This document shows positions 47,548-57,035 of a DNA stretch of 64,000 nucleotides, one piece after another. This DNA comes from Paramagnetospirillum magnetotacticum MS-1. Lineage in GTDB: Bacteria > Pseudomonadota > Alphaproteobacteria > Rhodospirillales > Magnetospirillaceae. Every line of letters begins with the position of its first letter. The stretch's first letter is position 1. The translations under genes and the position numbers were made by a program. The stretch lies in the NCBI RefSeq assembly GCF_000829825.1, contig NZ_JXSL01000009.1, positions 186,001-250,000 of the forward strand. Reading direction: 5' to 3'. Below the pieces are notes generated by a model. The model was not told the DNA's origin, did not search any database, and saw nothing but the letters and a program-made list of their open reading frames with translations.

Positions 47548-50469
47548 ATGCCAATGAAGCACCGCATTGAACAGCATCAGATGATTCGGACCATGACGGC
47601 AGCCATTCAGAACCTCGACCTCAAGACCAAGATCGTTGTGGCCTGTGTCGGCATGTTCGTTGCCGCCATCTGGCTGCTTGCCCACGACGTAGCGGAAGAA
47701 ATTCGCGATGACGTCACGTCGGTGATTTCCGCCGAGCAGGCTGCGCTGGTGGATCACATCACCGACAGCCTCGAGGAAGAGAGCAAGCTGCGGATCAACA
47801 CGCTGAAGGACATTGCTTCGCTGATCACCCCGGAATTGATGGGAAACAACGAGCGTCTGGGGGAAAAACTGGCCGCGTTCAAACATGTCGGCCGACTGTT
47901 CAACCTGGGCCTGTCCGTGGTTTCGCGGCAAGGAATCGGCGTCGCCGACTTTCCGGCACTGAATGGCAGGGCGGGCTATGATTTCTCTGGCGAAGATTAT
48001 TTCCCGATGATCATGGCAGGCAGGGACGTCGCCATATCCCGCCCGCGCCTGGGACGGTTCAGCAGCAGGCCGATCGTCTTGCTGGCGGTTCCCATCCGCG
48101 GCCCGGCCGACCAGATCATTGGCATCCTGGTGGGATCCAATTCCGTCTCGGACAGTGACTTCTTCACCGAAATCATTCCCCGGCAGAGCCGCCTCGAAGG
48201 GGAATTCCACATCATTTCCCCCAAGGACCGGCTTTACGTCGCCTCCACCAGGAAGGAGCGGATTCTTCAGCCCCTGCCAGCAGCGGGCGTCAACCGTATG
48301 CTCGACCGCTATGTGGAGGGCTATGAAGGGTCGGGGATTTCCATCAACTCCCAGGGCATTGAAGTCCTCAGTTCCTCCAAGAGGATCGAAAGCGTGGGAT
48401 GGGCCGTGATCGCCACCATGCCGACCTCCGTCGCATTTGCCCCCATCCAGCGCCTGACATTCGAGATCTATAAGGACGCCGCGCTGGCATCCCTTATCAT
48501 CGCCATATTGCTCTGGTTGTTTGTCCGCCGCCAGTTGGCGCCGCTGGAACACTCGGCCGAGATGCTCAACGCCATGGCCTCGGGCAATCGCCCCTTGAGC
48601 CCCCTGCCGGTCGAGGGCGGACCGGAAATCCGTCAATTGCTGGATAGTTTCAACAAGTTCCACGACCGCATCAGTTCGCAAAAGCAGTCTCTGCGCGACA
48701 ATGCCGAGCAATTGGTGCTGGCAGCCTCGGTGTTCGACGGGACCAGCGAGGCCATCGCCATCACCGATGCCGAGGGCCTGATCGTCAGCGTTAACAAACC
48801 GTTTTGCCGCCTGACCGGATACGACCTGGAAGAACTGGTCGGCCAAAATCCGAAAATTTTGAAATCGGGCCGCCATGACGCCGCCTTTTATGCCGAGATG
48901 TGGCAGTCCATCGTCACCTCGGGAAACTGGTCGGGAGAGGTTTGGAACCGCCGCAAGAACGGGGAGATCTATCCCGAACGCCTGACCATCTCGACCATCT
49001 ATGATGGCGAAGGCCAGGTGCAGCGCCGCGTCGCCATTGCCTCCGACATCACCACCCAGAAGAAAGCCGAGGAGATCATCTGGCATCAGGCCAACCATGA
49101 TCTGCTGACCGGTCTGCCCAATCGTCAGCGCTTCCTTGATCTGCTGCGCAAGGATTTGGCGCGTGCGGACGGCCTCCCCGACAGGGTCGTGGGCGTCCTG
49201 CTCGTTGATCTGGACCGCTTCAAGGAGATCAACGACACATTGGGACATGCCATCGGCGACCAATTACTGTTGGAGGTCGTCCGCCGGATCAGGTCCTGCC
49301 TGTCCGAAACGGATGTCGTCGGACATCTGGGAGCCGACGAATTCATTGTCTCCATGGTCGATGATCTCAGTACCGCCCGCATCGAGGCCACTGTCGCGGC
49401 CATTCGCATGGCCATCGCCGAACCCTTTCACTCGGGAAGCGATACCGTCCATCTGACCGCCAGCATCGGCATCACCGCTTATCCCACCGATGGAGGCGAC
49501 ATCGAGGAACTGCTCCGCAATGTGGATCAGGCCGTGCGCGAGGCCAAGGATGGGGGGCGCGACCGCTCGTGCTGCTTCACGGAGTCCATGCGAGAAGCAG
49601 GACAGACCAGACTGCAACTGGCCAACGACCTTCGTGAGGCGCTGGTCGCCGGGCAGTTCGAGGTCTACTACCAGCCCATCATCGACATGCCGTCCCGGAC
49701 CATCGTCAAGGCCGAGGCCCTGCTGCGCTGGCGCCACCCGGAGCGCGGTTTCGTCAGCCCCGCGCTCTTCATCCCCATCGCCGAGGAAACCGGCCTGATC
49801 AGCGATATCGGCAATTGGGTCTTTCGCCAGGCCGCCGCCACCGCTCGTCGATTGTGCGATCGCTGCCCCTATGTGAATGGCGGTATTTGCCGCAAGGCGG
49901 AAATGGCCGGGCCAAACGCCCCATGCCTGTTCCAGATTGCCGTCAACAAATCGCCCCGCCAGTTCTTCTCAGGATTCAGCCACCTGGAATGGGCCGAGCA
50001 TCTGCGCCAATTGAACATCTCGCCCCAATGCATCTCCATCGAGGTCACCGAGGGGCTGTTGCTGGGCCAGCATGCGGATGTGATGGAAAGATTGAGCAAG
50101 TTCCGCGCGGCGGGCATGCAGATCGCGCTGGACGATTTCGGCACCGGTTATTCCGCCATGTCCTATCTGAAGCGCTTTGATATCGATTACATCAAGATCG
50201 ACCAGTCCTTCGTCCGCGACATGACCGACGATTCAAGCGACCGCGCCATCGCCGAGGCGATCATCGTGATGGCTCACCGCCTGGGCATGAAGGTTGTCGC
50301 CGAAGGGATCGAGACCGAAGAGCAATATGCCCTGCTTGCCGCCGCTGGCTGCGACTTCGGCCAGGGCTATCTGTTCGCCAGGCCCATGCCGGTTGATCAG
50401 TTCGAGCAGTTGGTCGGCCGACTTGACGAACCCGCCGCACTCCCCCAAAGGAGCGCGGCGGGCGAATAA
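47548..50469 (+). CDS. Membrane sensor-PAS-degenerate GGDEF-EAL protein with Cys-rich insertion
   Basis: The protein has 973 residues. TM1 lies near 30-50, a Cache-like periplasmic sensor follows (55-300), then TM2 (about 310-330), a PAS domain (about 395-505), GGDEF (about 520-680) and EAL (about 695-955). The cyclase motif reads GADEF (595-599), so cyclase activity is doubtful. EAL (723-725), DDFGTGYS and EGIETEEQ are intact, so c-di-GMP hydrolysis is likely. Between the EAL helices and the IAVNKS strand lies an insertion with C770, C773, C781 and C793 (Cx2Cx7Cx11C), suggesting a metal or Fe-S site. The start codon is the best of several in-frame ATGs. Confidence 0.9.
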   Translation: MPMKHRIEQHQMIRTMTAAIQNLDLKTKIVVACVGMFVAAIWLLAHDVAEEIRDDVTSVISAEQAALVDHITDSLEEESKLRINTLKDIASLITPELMGNNERLGEKLAAFKHVGRLFNLGLSVVSRQGIGVADFPALNGRAGYDFSGEDYFPMIMAGRDVAISRPRLGRFSSRPIVLLAVPIRGPADQIIGILVGSNSVSDSDFFTEIIPRQSRLEGEFHIISPKDRLYVASTRKERILQPLPAAGVNRMLDRYVEGYEGSGISINSQGIEVLSSSKRIESVGWAVIATMPTSVAFAPIQRLTFEIYKDAALASLIIAILLWLFVRRQLAPLEHSAEMLNAMASGNRPLSPLPVEGGPEIRQLLDSFNKFHDRISSQKQSLRDNAEQLVLAASVFDGTSEAIAITDAEGLIVSVNKPFCRLTGYDLEELVGQNPKILKSGRHDAAFYAEMWQSIVTSGNWSGEVWNRRKNGEIYPERLTISTIYDGEGQVQRRVAIASDITTQKKAEEIIWHQANHDLLTGLPNRQRFLDLLRKDLARADGLPDRVVGVLLVDLDRFKEINDTLGHAIGDQLLLEVVRRIRSCLSETDVVGHLGADEFIVSMVDDLSTARIEATVAAIRMAIAEPFHSGSDTVHLTASIGITAYPTDGGDIEELLRNVDQAVREAKDGGRDRSCCFTESMREAGQTRLQLANDLREALVAGQFEVYYQPIIDMPSRTIVKAEALLRWRHPERGFVSPALFIPIAEETGLISDIGNWVFRQAAATARRLCDRCPYVNGGICRKAEMAGPNAPCLFQIAVNKSPRQFFSGFSHLEWAEHLRQLNISPQCISIEVTEGLLLGQHADVMERLSKFRAAGMQIALDDFGTGYSAMSYLKRFDIDYIKIDQSFVRDMTDDSSDRAIAEAIIVMAHRLGMKVVAEGIETEEQYALLAAAGCDFGQGYLFARPMPVDQFEQLVGRLDEPAALPQRSAAGE

Positions 50470-50474
50470 TCGGG

Positions 50475-52133
50475 CTAAGCCCTATTCAGCGCGCTGACCA
50501 CCGCCTTCAGCGAGGCCATGGTGATGGAGGAATCCAGGGCGGCGCCGTGCACCGATCCTCCGCCCTCTCCGGCGATCTCCACATAACAGGCGGCCTGGGC
50601 CTCCGAGCCCGAACCGATGGCGTGTTCGTGATAGTCCCGGACCTTGACCTTGCGGCCCAAACCGGTTTCCAGCGCATGGATGAAGGCGTCCAGCGGGCCG
50701 TTGCCCTGGCCTTCGATGCGCTTTTCCACGCCGCGATCGCGGATGGTGGCCGAAATCGTCCGCGATGCGCCGCGGCCCTCGGAATGGGTCTCGTATTCCA
50801 CCAGTTCCAGCGGCCAGTCCTTGAAATAGGTCTGGGAGAAGGCGGCCATGATCTCGCCCGAATCCAGTTCGCGGCCTGCCTTGTCGGCCATGGCCTGAAC
50901 CACGCGGGCGAAGTCGATCTGCAGCGGACGGGGAATCTCCAATCCATGGTCGCGTTCCAGCACGGCGGCGATGCCGCCCTTGCCCGACTGGCTGTTGATG
51001 CGGATCACCGCTTCGTAGCTGCGCCCCACATCGGCCGGATCGATGGGGAGATAGGGCACTTCCCAGACCGGATCATTGGCCTTCTTGCGGGCGGCGAAGC
51101 CCTTCTTGATGGCATCCTGATGCGAGCCGGAAAAGGCGGTGTAGACCAGTTCCCCGGCATAAGGATGGCGGGGATGGACGGGCAGCCCGGTGCAATGCTC
51201 GGCGGTGCGCCGCACCGTGTCGATGTCGGAAAGGTCGAGAGCGGGGTCGACGCCCTGGGTATAGAGGTTGAGCGCCAGGGTCACCACGTCCACATTGCCG
51301 GTGCGTTCGCCATTGCCGAACAAGGTTCCCTCGACACGGTCAGCGCCCGCCATCACCGCCAGTTCGGCGGCCGCCACGCCGGTGCCCCGGTCGTTATGGG
51401 GATGAACCGAGACGATGAGCGAGTCGCGGTTCTTCACCGTGGCGCAGAACCACTCGATGACATCGGCATAGATATTGGGCGTCGACATCTCCACCGTGGC
51501 CGGGAGATTACAGATCATCCGGCGTTCCGGAGTGGCGCCCCAGGCCTCGGCCACCTTCTCCACGATCTCCACCGCGAAGTCGGGCTCGGTGCCGGTAAAG
51601 CTCTCGGCCGAGTACTGAAACACCACCTCGCCCTCGGGCCTTTGGGCGGAAAGCTCGCGCACCAGTTTGACTCCGCCCAGGGCGAGATCGATGCAGCCTT
51701 GGCGGTCGATGCCGAACACGATGCGCCGCTGGGCCTCGGAGGTGGAGTTGTACATGTGAAGAATGCAGCGCTTGGCCCCCGCCAGGGCCTCGAAAGTGCG
51801 GCGGATCAGGTCTTCGCGCGACTGGACCAGCACCTGGATGGTGACGTCGTCGGGAATATGGCCGCCCTCGATCAGCAGGCGGATGAAGTCGAAATCGGTC
51901 TGGGACGCGGCGGGAAAGCCCACCTCGATCTCCTTGAACCCCATTCCCACCAGGGTCTGCCACAGGGCCATCTTGCGATCCGATCCCATGGGATCGATCA
52001 GCGCCTGATTGCCGTCGCGCAGATCCACGGAACACCACATGGGTGGGCGGGTGATGGTGGCGTCGGGCCAGCGGCGGTGGCTGAGACGGATGGCGGGATA
52101 GGCCCGGTACTTGGTGCTGGCGGCAGGCATCAT
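50475..52133 (-). CDS. leuA: 2-isopropylmalate synthase (LeuA, long form)
   Basis: The protein has 552 residues. The catalytic barrel begins with CSVDLRDGNQALIDP and has the HPHNDRGTG and GNGERTGNVD signatures. The C-terminal ~140 residues are the leucine-binding allosteric domain (ending SLKAVVSALNRA). It condenses acetyl-CoA with 2-oxoisovalerate, the first step of leucine synthesis, and is feedback-inhibited. The start is an ATG with AAGGAGG at 9 bases; the frame extends further upstream but overlaps the attenuator. A leucine-rich leader peptide and hairpin precede it. Confidence 0.95.
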   Translation of the reverse strand: MMPAASTKYRAYPAIRLSHRRWPDATITRPPMWCSVDLRDGNQALIDPMGSDRKMALWQTLVGMGFKEIEVGFPAASQTDFDFIRLLIEGGHIPDDVTIQVLVQSREDLIRRTFEALAGAKRCILHMYNSTSEAQRRIVFGIDRQGCIDLALGGVKLVRELSAQRPEGEVVFQYSAESFTGTEPDFAVEIVEKVAEAWGATPERRMICNLPATVEMSTPNIYADVIEWFCATVKNRDSLIVSVHPHNDRGTGVAAAELAVMAGADRVEGTLFGNGERTGNVDVVTLALNLYTQGVDPALDLSDIDTVRRTAEHCTGLPVHPRHPYAGELVYTAFSGSHQDAIKKGFAARKKANDPVWEVPYLPIDPADVGRSYEAVIRINSQSGKGGIAAVLERDHGLEIPRPLQIDFARVVQAMADKAGRELDSGEIMAAFSQTYFKDWPLELVEYETHSEGRGASRTISATIRDRGVEKRIEGQGNGPLDAFIHALETGLGRKVKVRDYHEHAIGSGSEAQAACYVEIAGEGGGSVHGAALDSSITMASLKAVVSALNRA

Positions 52134-52163
52134 GGCCTGGTCCTCCTTGATCTTTTTGGCGAT

Positions 52164-52205
52164 GAGGAAAGCGCGGCCCGGTCCTTGGAGCCGCCGGGCG
52201 GCCGC
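52164..52205 (-). terminator. Probable leu attenuator hairpin
   Basis: In the minus-strand transcript GCGGCC (52205-52200) and GGCCGC (52178-52173) form a G+C stem with additional CCG/CGG pairs and a bulge. The U-run after it is short (UUU). It lies between the leader peptide and leuA and is the candidate attenuator stem. An alternative antiterminator was not resolved by eye. Confidence 0.4.
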
Positions 52206-52353
52206 GAAAGACCTTATGCCCGGCGACCGCTGGTTAGTCGCAGCAGAGCCAGGGCGCCGAAGGCCGGAACACACATCGAGGAGAAGGAGGAGAGAGCTGA
52301 CATCACGAAAGAACCTACCCGAAGGCTAAAACCACGAAATCCCGGAACCGAAC

Positions 52354-52404
52354 TTACGATTCCAGGGTGGCTAGCAGCAGCAGGGTGGCATTCATCTGTG
52401 TCAT
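52354..52404 (-). CDS. leuL: leu leader peptide (attenuation)
   Basis: A 16-codon frame upstream of leuA encodes MTQMNATLLLLATLES. Four consecutive leucine codons (CTG CTG CTG CTA) and a fifth nearby are the hallmark of leucine attenuation leaders. The gap to leuA (about 220 bases) holds the hairpin described separately. Ribosome stalling at the leucine codons when leucine is scarce would let transcription reach leuA. AGG lies upstream of the ATG. The assignment rests on position and codon content. Confidence 0.75.
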   Translation of the reverse strand: MTQMNATLLLLATLES

Positions 52405-52536
52405 GATCCTAACCTGCCCGAAACAAAGCTTCACCGTCAAGTCTTAATACGTCGGCCATAATTGAGCGTGTCTCTTGCCTTGGGATTGGGCTAAAGTCAC
52501 CCCGACTTTTTCTCCACCGGGCTTGATGGACCAGCA

Positions 52537-54186
52537 ATGCCCCTCGATGGCGCAAAGGACCCACCGACGCCAGCCCCGCCACGGGCCGGGCGAAACAGGC
52601 TTGCATTCATCATGCTCCTGGCGACTGTGGTCTGGCTTGGCCTGTCCTGGTGGATCACAGCCATTTATAGCGATCACCGCGAGGCGCAATTGCGCGGGCA
52701 GGCTTCGGCATTGGCCCAGTCCTCGGCGGGGGCGTTGGGCAATGCCCTCAATCAGCGCCTGGCCCTGGTGCGCGGTCTTGCCGCCTTCATGGCGGTCAAG
52801 GCCGCCGAGAATCATCCCGAAGAGATCGACCTGGAATTCCCGGCCTTCGCCAGTGCCTGTTACCAGCAGGTTCCGGGCATCAGAAATATTTCGGTCGCGC
52901 CGGACTTCGTGGTCCGGCTGGTCTATCCGCAAGACGCCGGCAACCTCAAGGTGGTGGGGAACCATCTGCTTGACGACAAGCGCCCAGGCTTCGCCGAGGC
53001 GGTCAACCGCGCCATCAAGACCCGTGACCTGGCGGTGCACGAGCCGGTGGAACTGATTCAGGGCGGCCTGGGACTGATGGCCCGCCAGGCAATCTTCGTC
53101 GATGAGCGCCCCTGGGGAGCGGTCGGGATGGCCTTTTCCATCGCCTCCCTCCTGGATTCCGGCCTGATCGACAGCATGAGGACCTATATCTGGGGCCTGC
53201 GGACAAAGTCTGGAACTTTGGTGGGCGGTGATGCCGGGGTCTTCGCCATGCAGCCAGTCCTGGTGCCGATCGCTCTGCCGGAAGGATATTGGGAATTCGC
53301 CCTGGCCCCGCGTATGGGCTGGGCAAAGGCCACTGCCGAGGAAGCGGAAATCGCCGCCCTGCGCTTCGGCCTGCTGATCATCGGCATCGGCCTCCTCACT
53401 CTGACCTGGATCGCTCTGCGCAGGCGCGAGACCTTGGAAAAACTAGTGGAAAGCCGCACCCGCGAATTGTCCAACGCCAACCGGGAACTGGAGCGTTTCT
53501 CGTTCGTCGTCGCCCATGATTTACAAGAACCGCTGCGCTCCATCGTATCGTTCAGCCAGTTGGTGGAACGGGGCATGTCCGACCAACTGACGCCAGAGCA
53601 CCGGGAATGGCTGTCCGGACTGGCAAACGCCGCCCGGCTGATGAAATCCCTGCTTCATGATGTTCAGATCTATCTGGGGGAAAGCAACGCCCCCCTGCCC
53701 AAGCGGCAGATTGACGCCGCCGAGGCTCTGGCCATGGCCCGACGCAAGCTGAGCGGCCCCATCAACCAAAGCGGGGCCACATTGGAGGTCTCTCCCCTGC
53801 CCATGGTGTGGGCCGACCATCATCGCCTGAGCGAGGCGTTCCTGGCTCTGATCGGCAATGCCATCGAATACCGATCGCCCGAGCGCCCGGCGGTGATCCG
53901 CATTTCGTCGCGCATGGAAGGGACGTACCTGTACATCGACATCGCCGATAACGGCATCGGAATCGAAGAGATGTATTTTGAACGTATATTCGATGTCTTT
54001 CAGCGCCTTCATGCCCGCTCGGCCCATCCCGGAACGGGAATGGGGCTAGCAATCGCCAAAAAGATGGTGGAACATCTGGGGGGAACCATTCGGGTCCGTT
54101 CCCAAATTGGGCAGGGGAGTGTTTTCTCCATCGTCCTGCCCGCGGCACGGACCCGGAGCGTAGATGCCCGATGGGAGAGACCGTGA
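52537..54186 (+). CDS. CHASE-domain sensor histidine kinase
   Basis: The protein has 549 residues. TM1 lies near 22-44; a CHASE-type periplasmic domain follows (about 50-230: LALVRGLAAFMAVK, GIRNISVAPD, VRLVYPQDAGNL); TM2 is near 270-290. HisKA has H327 (AHDLQEPLR), and the ATPase domain has DNGIGIE and GTGMGLAI. There is no PAS. Its stop overlaps the start of a receiver-domain gene, forming a two-component pair. CHASE domains bind small extracellular ligands; the ligand here is unknown. Confidence 0.9.
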   Translation: MPLDGAKDPPTPAPPRAGRNRLAFIMLLATVVWLGLSWWITAIYSDHREAQLRGQASALAQSSAGALGNALNQRLALVRGLAAFMAVKAAENHPEEIDLEFPAFASACYQQVPGIRNISVAPDFVVRLVYPQDAGNLKVVGNHLLDDKRPGFAEAVNRAIKTRDLAVHEPVELIQGGLGLMARQAIFVDERPWGAVGMAFSIASLLDSGLIDSMRTYIWGLRTKSGTLVGGDAGVFAMQPVLVPIALPEGYWEFALAPRMGWAKATAEEAEIAALRFGLLIIGIGLLTLTWIALRRRETLEKLVESRTRELSNANRELERFSFVVAHDLQEPLRSIVSFSQLVERGMSDQLTPEHREWLSGLANAARLMKSLLHDVQIYLGESNAPLPKRQIDAAEALAMARRKLSGPINQSGATLEVSPLPMVWADHHRLSEAFLALIGNAIEYRSPERPAVIRISSRMEGTYLYIDIADNGIGIEEMYFERIFDVFQRLHARSAHPGTGMGLAIAKKMVEHLGGTIRVRSQIGQGSVFSIVLPAARTRSVDARWERP

Positions 54187-54632
54187 ACGAGGTTAGCGAG
54201 CAGGAATTCAAGGTAATGCTGGTTGAGGACGACCCAGGCGATGCCGGTCTGGTCAGAGCCGCCTTTGCCAGCAGCCGCTTCGTGTGCCGGATCGATCACA
54301 TTTCCGATGGGGTTGAGGCCATGAAACGCCTGCGTGCCCTGGCCCTGGAGGGAACCCACGTCCTGCCCGACCTGATTCTGCTCGATCTCAACATGCCCAA
54401 GAAAAGCGGGCACGAGGTCCTGGTCGAGATGAAGGCCGATGCCGCCCTGAAGGATCTGCCGGTGGTGGTGCTCACCACATCCGACGCCGAACGCGACGTG
54501 GCCGCCGCCTATCACAGCGGGGCGTCGGGTTTCGTCACCAAGCCGGTGGATGTGGACGCCCTGTTCGAGGCCATCCAGGGAATCCTGGAATACTGGTTCG
54601 GAGTGATGCGGCTGCCGGTCAACCGGCCCTAG
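54183..54632 (+). CDS. Single-domain response regulator (Rcp1-like)
   Basis: The protein has 149 residues, a receiver domain only. The acidic pair in LVEDD, the phospho-acceptor D68 (ILLDLNMP) and the KP pair (VTKPVD) are conserved. GTG at 54183 was chosen because GGGAGAG lies just before it and it overlaps the kinase stop (GTGA); an ATG four codons upstream is also in frame. Receivers of this kind partner phytochrome-type HDLQEP kinases such as its neighbour. It has no output domain and must act on other proteins. Confidence 0.9.
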   Translation: MNEVSEQEFKVMLVEDDPGDAGLVRAAFASSRFVCRIDHISDGVEAMKRLRALALEGTHVLPDLILLDLNMPKKSGHEVLVEMKADAALKDLPVVVLTTSDAERDVAAAYHSGASGFVTKPVDVDALFEAIQGILEYWFGVMRLPVNRP

Positions 54633-54644
54633 GCCGACAAAACC

Positions 54645-55811
54645 CTACAGACCCTTTTCGAAATCGGCGGGAGCCCGCATATAGGCGCCGAAAACGTCGG
54701 GCAGCTTGGCGCGCAGATCCGCGTCCGGGTCTTCCTGGTCCAGCTTCCACATCTTGATCTTCTCGCAGAAGATCTTGATCAGCTTCTTGTTGCCGGGCAC
54801 GCCGAAGATTTCCGCGAATTTCTCCTCGCCCAGCTTTTCCGTGCCGATTTCCAGGAAGATGGGAATCTGGGAATAGTTCAGGAAGCGGACGATCTGGTTG
54901 ATGGCCTCGCCCGAGAGGATGTGCAGATGGGTGGCCAACTGCTCCAGATCCTTGGCGTTCTGGACCTCCATGGCCTCCAGGCGCTCGCAGTCGACGCACA
55001 TTTCCCAGAACTTCTCGCCCATCTTGTCGTAGACGGTGCCGTGCAGATAGTCGTAGCGGTCCTTACCCAGGAAGGCCACGCCCTTGGCGGCCAGGGGCTG
55101 GGTATCGAGCATTTCGCGCATCATGGAATCCGACAGGATGCGCTTGGCCTGATCCATGGAATGGCGGCCGATATCGGCCAGGGCGGCGATACCCTCGGGG
55201 GTGCGCAAGGTGGTGACGCCCAGCCCCATCTCGCGGATCAGCTTGACCGGCAGTTCGGCGAAACAGGGGATCAGCGGCACCTGCCAGTCGTAATCCAGAT
55301 AATCTTTGATGGCGCCATAGAACTGGTCGGCCTGGGTGGGCGAAGGCTTGGGGACTTCCATGTCGCCCCATTTGCCCGAGACCAGGGATTGGATCTTCTC
55401 CAGAAGGGTCTTGGGCTCTTTCTTCACGGCCACGGGGGCGGCGGGCTTGTCAGCGGTGCCGAAACGCTTTTCGGCATAGGCCTTGGCGCCCGAGCGCACC
55501 ACCATGGAAATCACCTGATTGAGCGAGCGCTCGCAGCGCAGAACGCCGTCATCGGTGGTCACCGGATCGCCGTTCTTGTCGATCAGCAGATCCTGGAACT
55601 GCTCGCGCTTGGTCTTGACCAGCTGCATGCAGGCGTAAAGCAGATCAGGGGTGGCCAAAACCGAGGCATAGGGATTGGGAAAGGCGGCCAGGGCGGGAAT
55701 CAGCTGAGTGACACGGGCGGTCACCGGTCCCTTGATGGTGGTGACGATTTCCTTGCGGTTGGCCGCGTCCTTGTCGAGCGGCTTGGCCGCGGGCTTCGCG
55801 CTGCCGGCCAT
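54645..55811 (-). CDS. Unknown cytoplasmic protein paired with DUF2336
   Basis: The protein has 388 residues with no signal or membrane segment. The N-terminal part is helical and basic, with a Lys/Pro/Ala-rich linker at about 120-140; the remainder is helical and carries several aromatic/charged motifs (LDYDWQVPLIPCFAELPVKLIREMG, RYDYLHGTVYDKMGEKFWEMCVDCERLE). I recognise no family. It lies 27 bases after the DUF2336 gene on the same strand, so they are probably co-transcribed. A CVDC pair is present but isolated. Confidence 0.8.
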   Translation of the reverse strand: MAGSAKPAAKPLDKDAANRKEIVTTIKGPVTARVTQLIPALAAFPNPYASVLATPDLLYACMQLVKTKREQFQDLLIDKNGDPVTTDDGVLRCERSLNQVISMVVRSGAKAYAEKRFGTADKPAAPVAVKKEPKTLLEKIQSLVSGKWGDMEVPKPSPTQADQFYGAIKDYLDYDWQVPLIPCFAELPVKLIREMGLGVTTLRTPEGIAALADIGRHSMDQAKRILSDSMMREMLDTQPLAAKGVAFLGKDRYDYLHGTVYDKMGEKFWEMCVDCERLEAMEVQNAKDLEQLATHLHILSGEAINQIVRFLNYSQIPIFLEIGTEKLGEEKFAEIFGVPGNKKLIKIFCEKIKMWKLDQEDPDADLRAKLPDVFGAYMRAPADFEKGL

Positions 55812-55838
55812 GGTTTTCCCCTTGTGAAAGTCCCGACG

Positions 55839-56954
55839 TCACTCGCCGAGCATGGTGGCTGGCAACTGATTCATCTTGGACAGCAGGTATTCCAGATCGT
55901 CGTTCTCGAAATCCACGCCGAGATCGCCGTACTGGGTCAGGATGCGTTCGATCATCCGGCGCGAGAAGCGCTCGCGGTCATTGGGGCCGCCGTCATATTC
56001 CATCTCGTAGGACACGTCGATGGCGGCGCGCATGGCGGCGTAGAAGGCCTTGGGCAGACCGGCCTTCTCGAACAAGGCCTCGAAACCGCGCTTGCCCGCG
56101 TCGTGGATCAGGGTGCGGCAGTTCTCGACCTTGATCTTGGCCAGCTTGGCGATGGCCACTTCGAAGAAGGTCATATCGCCCATACACACCGAGCGCAGCA
56201 TGATGGACGGCGTGAGACGCCCCACATTGTAGAGATGCCCCACCAGCTGGGCCACGTCGCTTTCCGAATTGGACAGGCCCAGAACCGCCAGTTCGCGCGC
56301 CTGGATCATCATGGCGGCGGCGGCTTCCGGCGTCAGGTCGGGACGCGCCATCAGATGCTGGCGCAGATTCTCCGACACCTTGGTCATCAGGCGTTCGGCC
56401 ACGGTGATGGGCAGCACCTTGCGCTCCACCATGGATTTGCCCACCTGCTCGGACTCGCCATAGCGGTCGACGACGCGGTTCAGCGCGGCCTCGTTCAGAT
56501 CGGCGCCTTCGTTGGACACCAGGGTCGCCACGGCGGTTTCGTTGCCGCTATCGACCAGGGCATCGGCCAGGCTGGCGGAAACATGGCTGCGGCCAGCAAC
56601 GGCCACCTGCTTTTCCGGGCTTTGGCTGCGCACGATCTCGATCAGATCCTCGTCGGTCAGAACCTCGGAGAACTGCAGCATGGGCAGCGACACGTCTTCG
56701 ACGTCGCGGGCCAGGGACATGGCCACGTCATGGGGAACCGTCGGGTTCTCCTTGAGCTGGCGGGCCAGGGCCTCCCTGACCCGGACTTCGGCGTCGCGGA
56801 CCATGAGGCGGAAGATGTCCTCGGCCAGCTTGCGTTCGCCATCGCTCAATCCCTGGTGTTGGGAGGCAATCTTATCGGCGATTTCGGCACGCACGTCCCC
56901 GGTCGGATTGGAGAGCAGGCGCTTGACGTCTTCTTCGTTGAGTTTCTGGTCCAC
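55839..56954 (-). CDS. DUF2336 family protein
   Basis: About 371 residues, entirely helical with repeated units of the type VRxxxAxxLKxNPxVPHDVAMxLAxD, as in alphaproteobacterial DUF2336 proteins. Function unknown; the repeats resemble HEAT-like scaffolds. I chose a GTG at 56954 with AAGAG upstream because it gives the usual family start (LNEEDVKRLL); another GTG 45 bases upstream is in frame. It is in an operon with the 388-residue unknown protein. Confidence 0.85.
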   Translation of the reverse strand: MDQKLNEEDVKRLLSNPTGDVRAEIADKIASQHQGLSDGERKLAEDIFRLMVRDAEVRVREALARQLKENPTVPHDVAMSLARDVEDVSLPMLQFSEVLTDEDLIEIVRSQSPEKQVAVAGRSHVSASLADALVDSGNETAVATLVSNEGADLNEAALNRVVDRYGESEQVGKSMVERKVLPITVAERLMTKVSENLRQHLMARPDLTPEAAAAMMIQARELAVLGLSNSESDVAQLVGHLYNVGRLTPSIMLRSVCMGDMTFFEVAIAKLAKIKVENCRTLIHDAGKRGFEALFEKAGLPKAFYAAMRAAIDVSYEMEYDGGPNDRERFSRRMIERILTQYGDLGVDFENDDLEYLLSKMNQLPATMLGE

Positions 56955-57035
56955 GGCTGTGTTCTCTTGCCCCTTTCGGCGGACTATACAACGCTTCACC
57001 AGCCCTGAACAGGCGGGAAGGCGGCCCGACGCCAG

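Noticed and set aside
52212-52310. A second small frame (starting MSALSSFSS) between the leu leader and leuA
   Set aside because: It contains scattered leucines but no run, and the upstream 16-codon frame with four consecutive Leu codons is a much better attenuator peptide.
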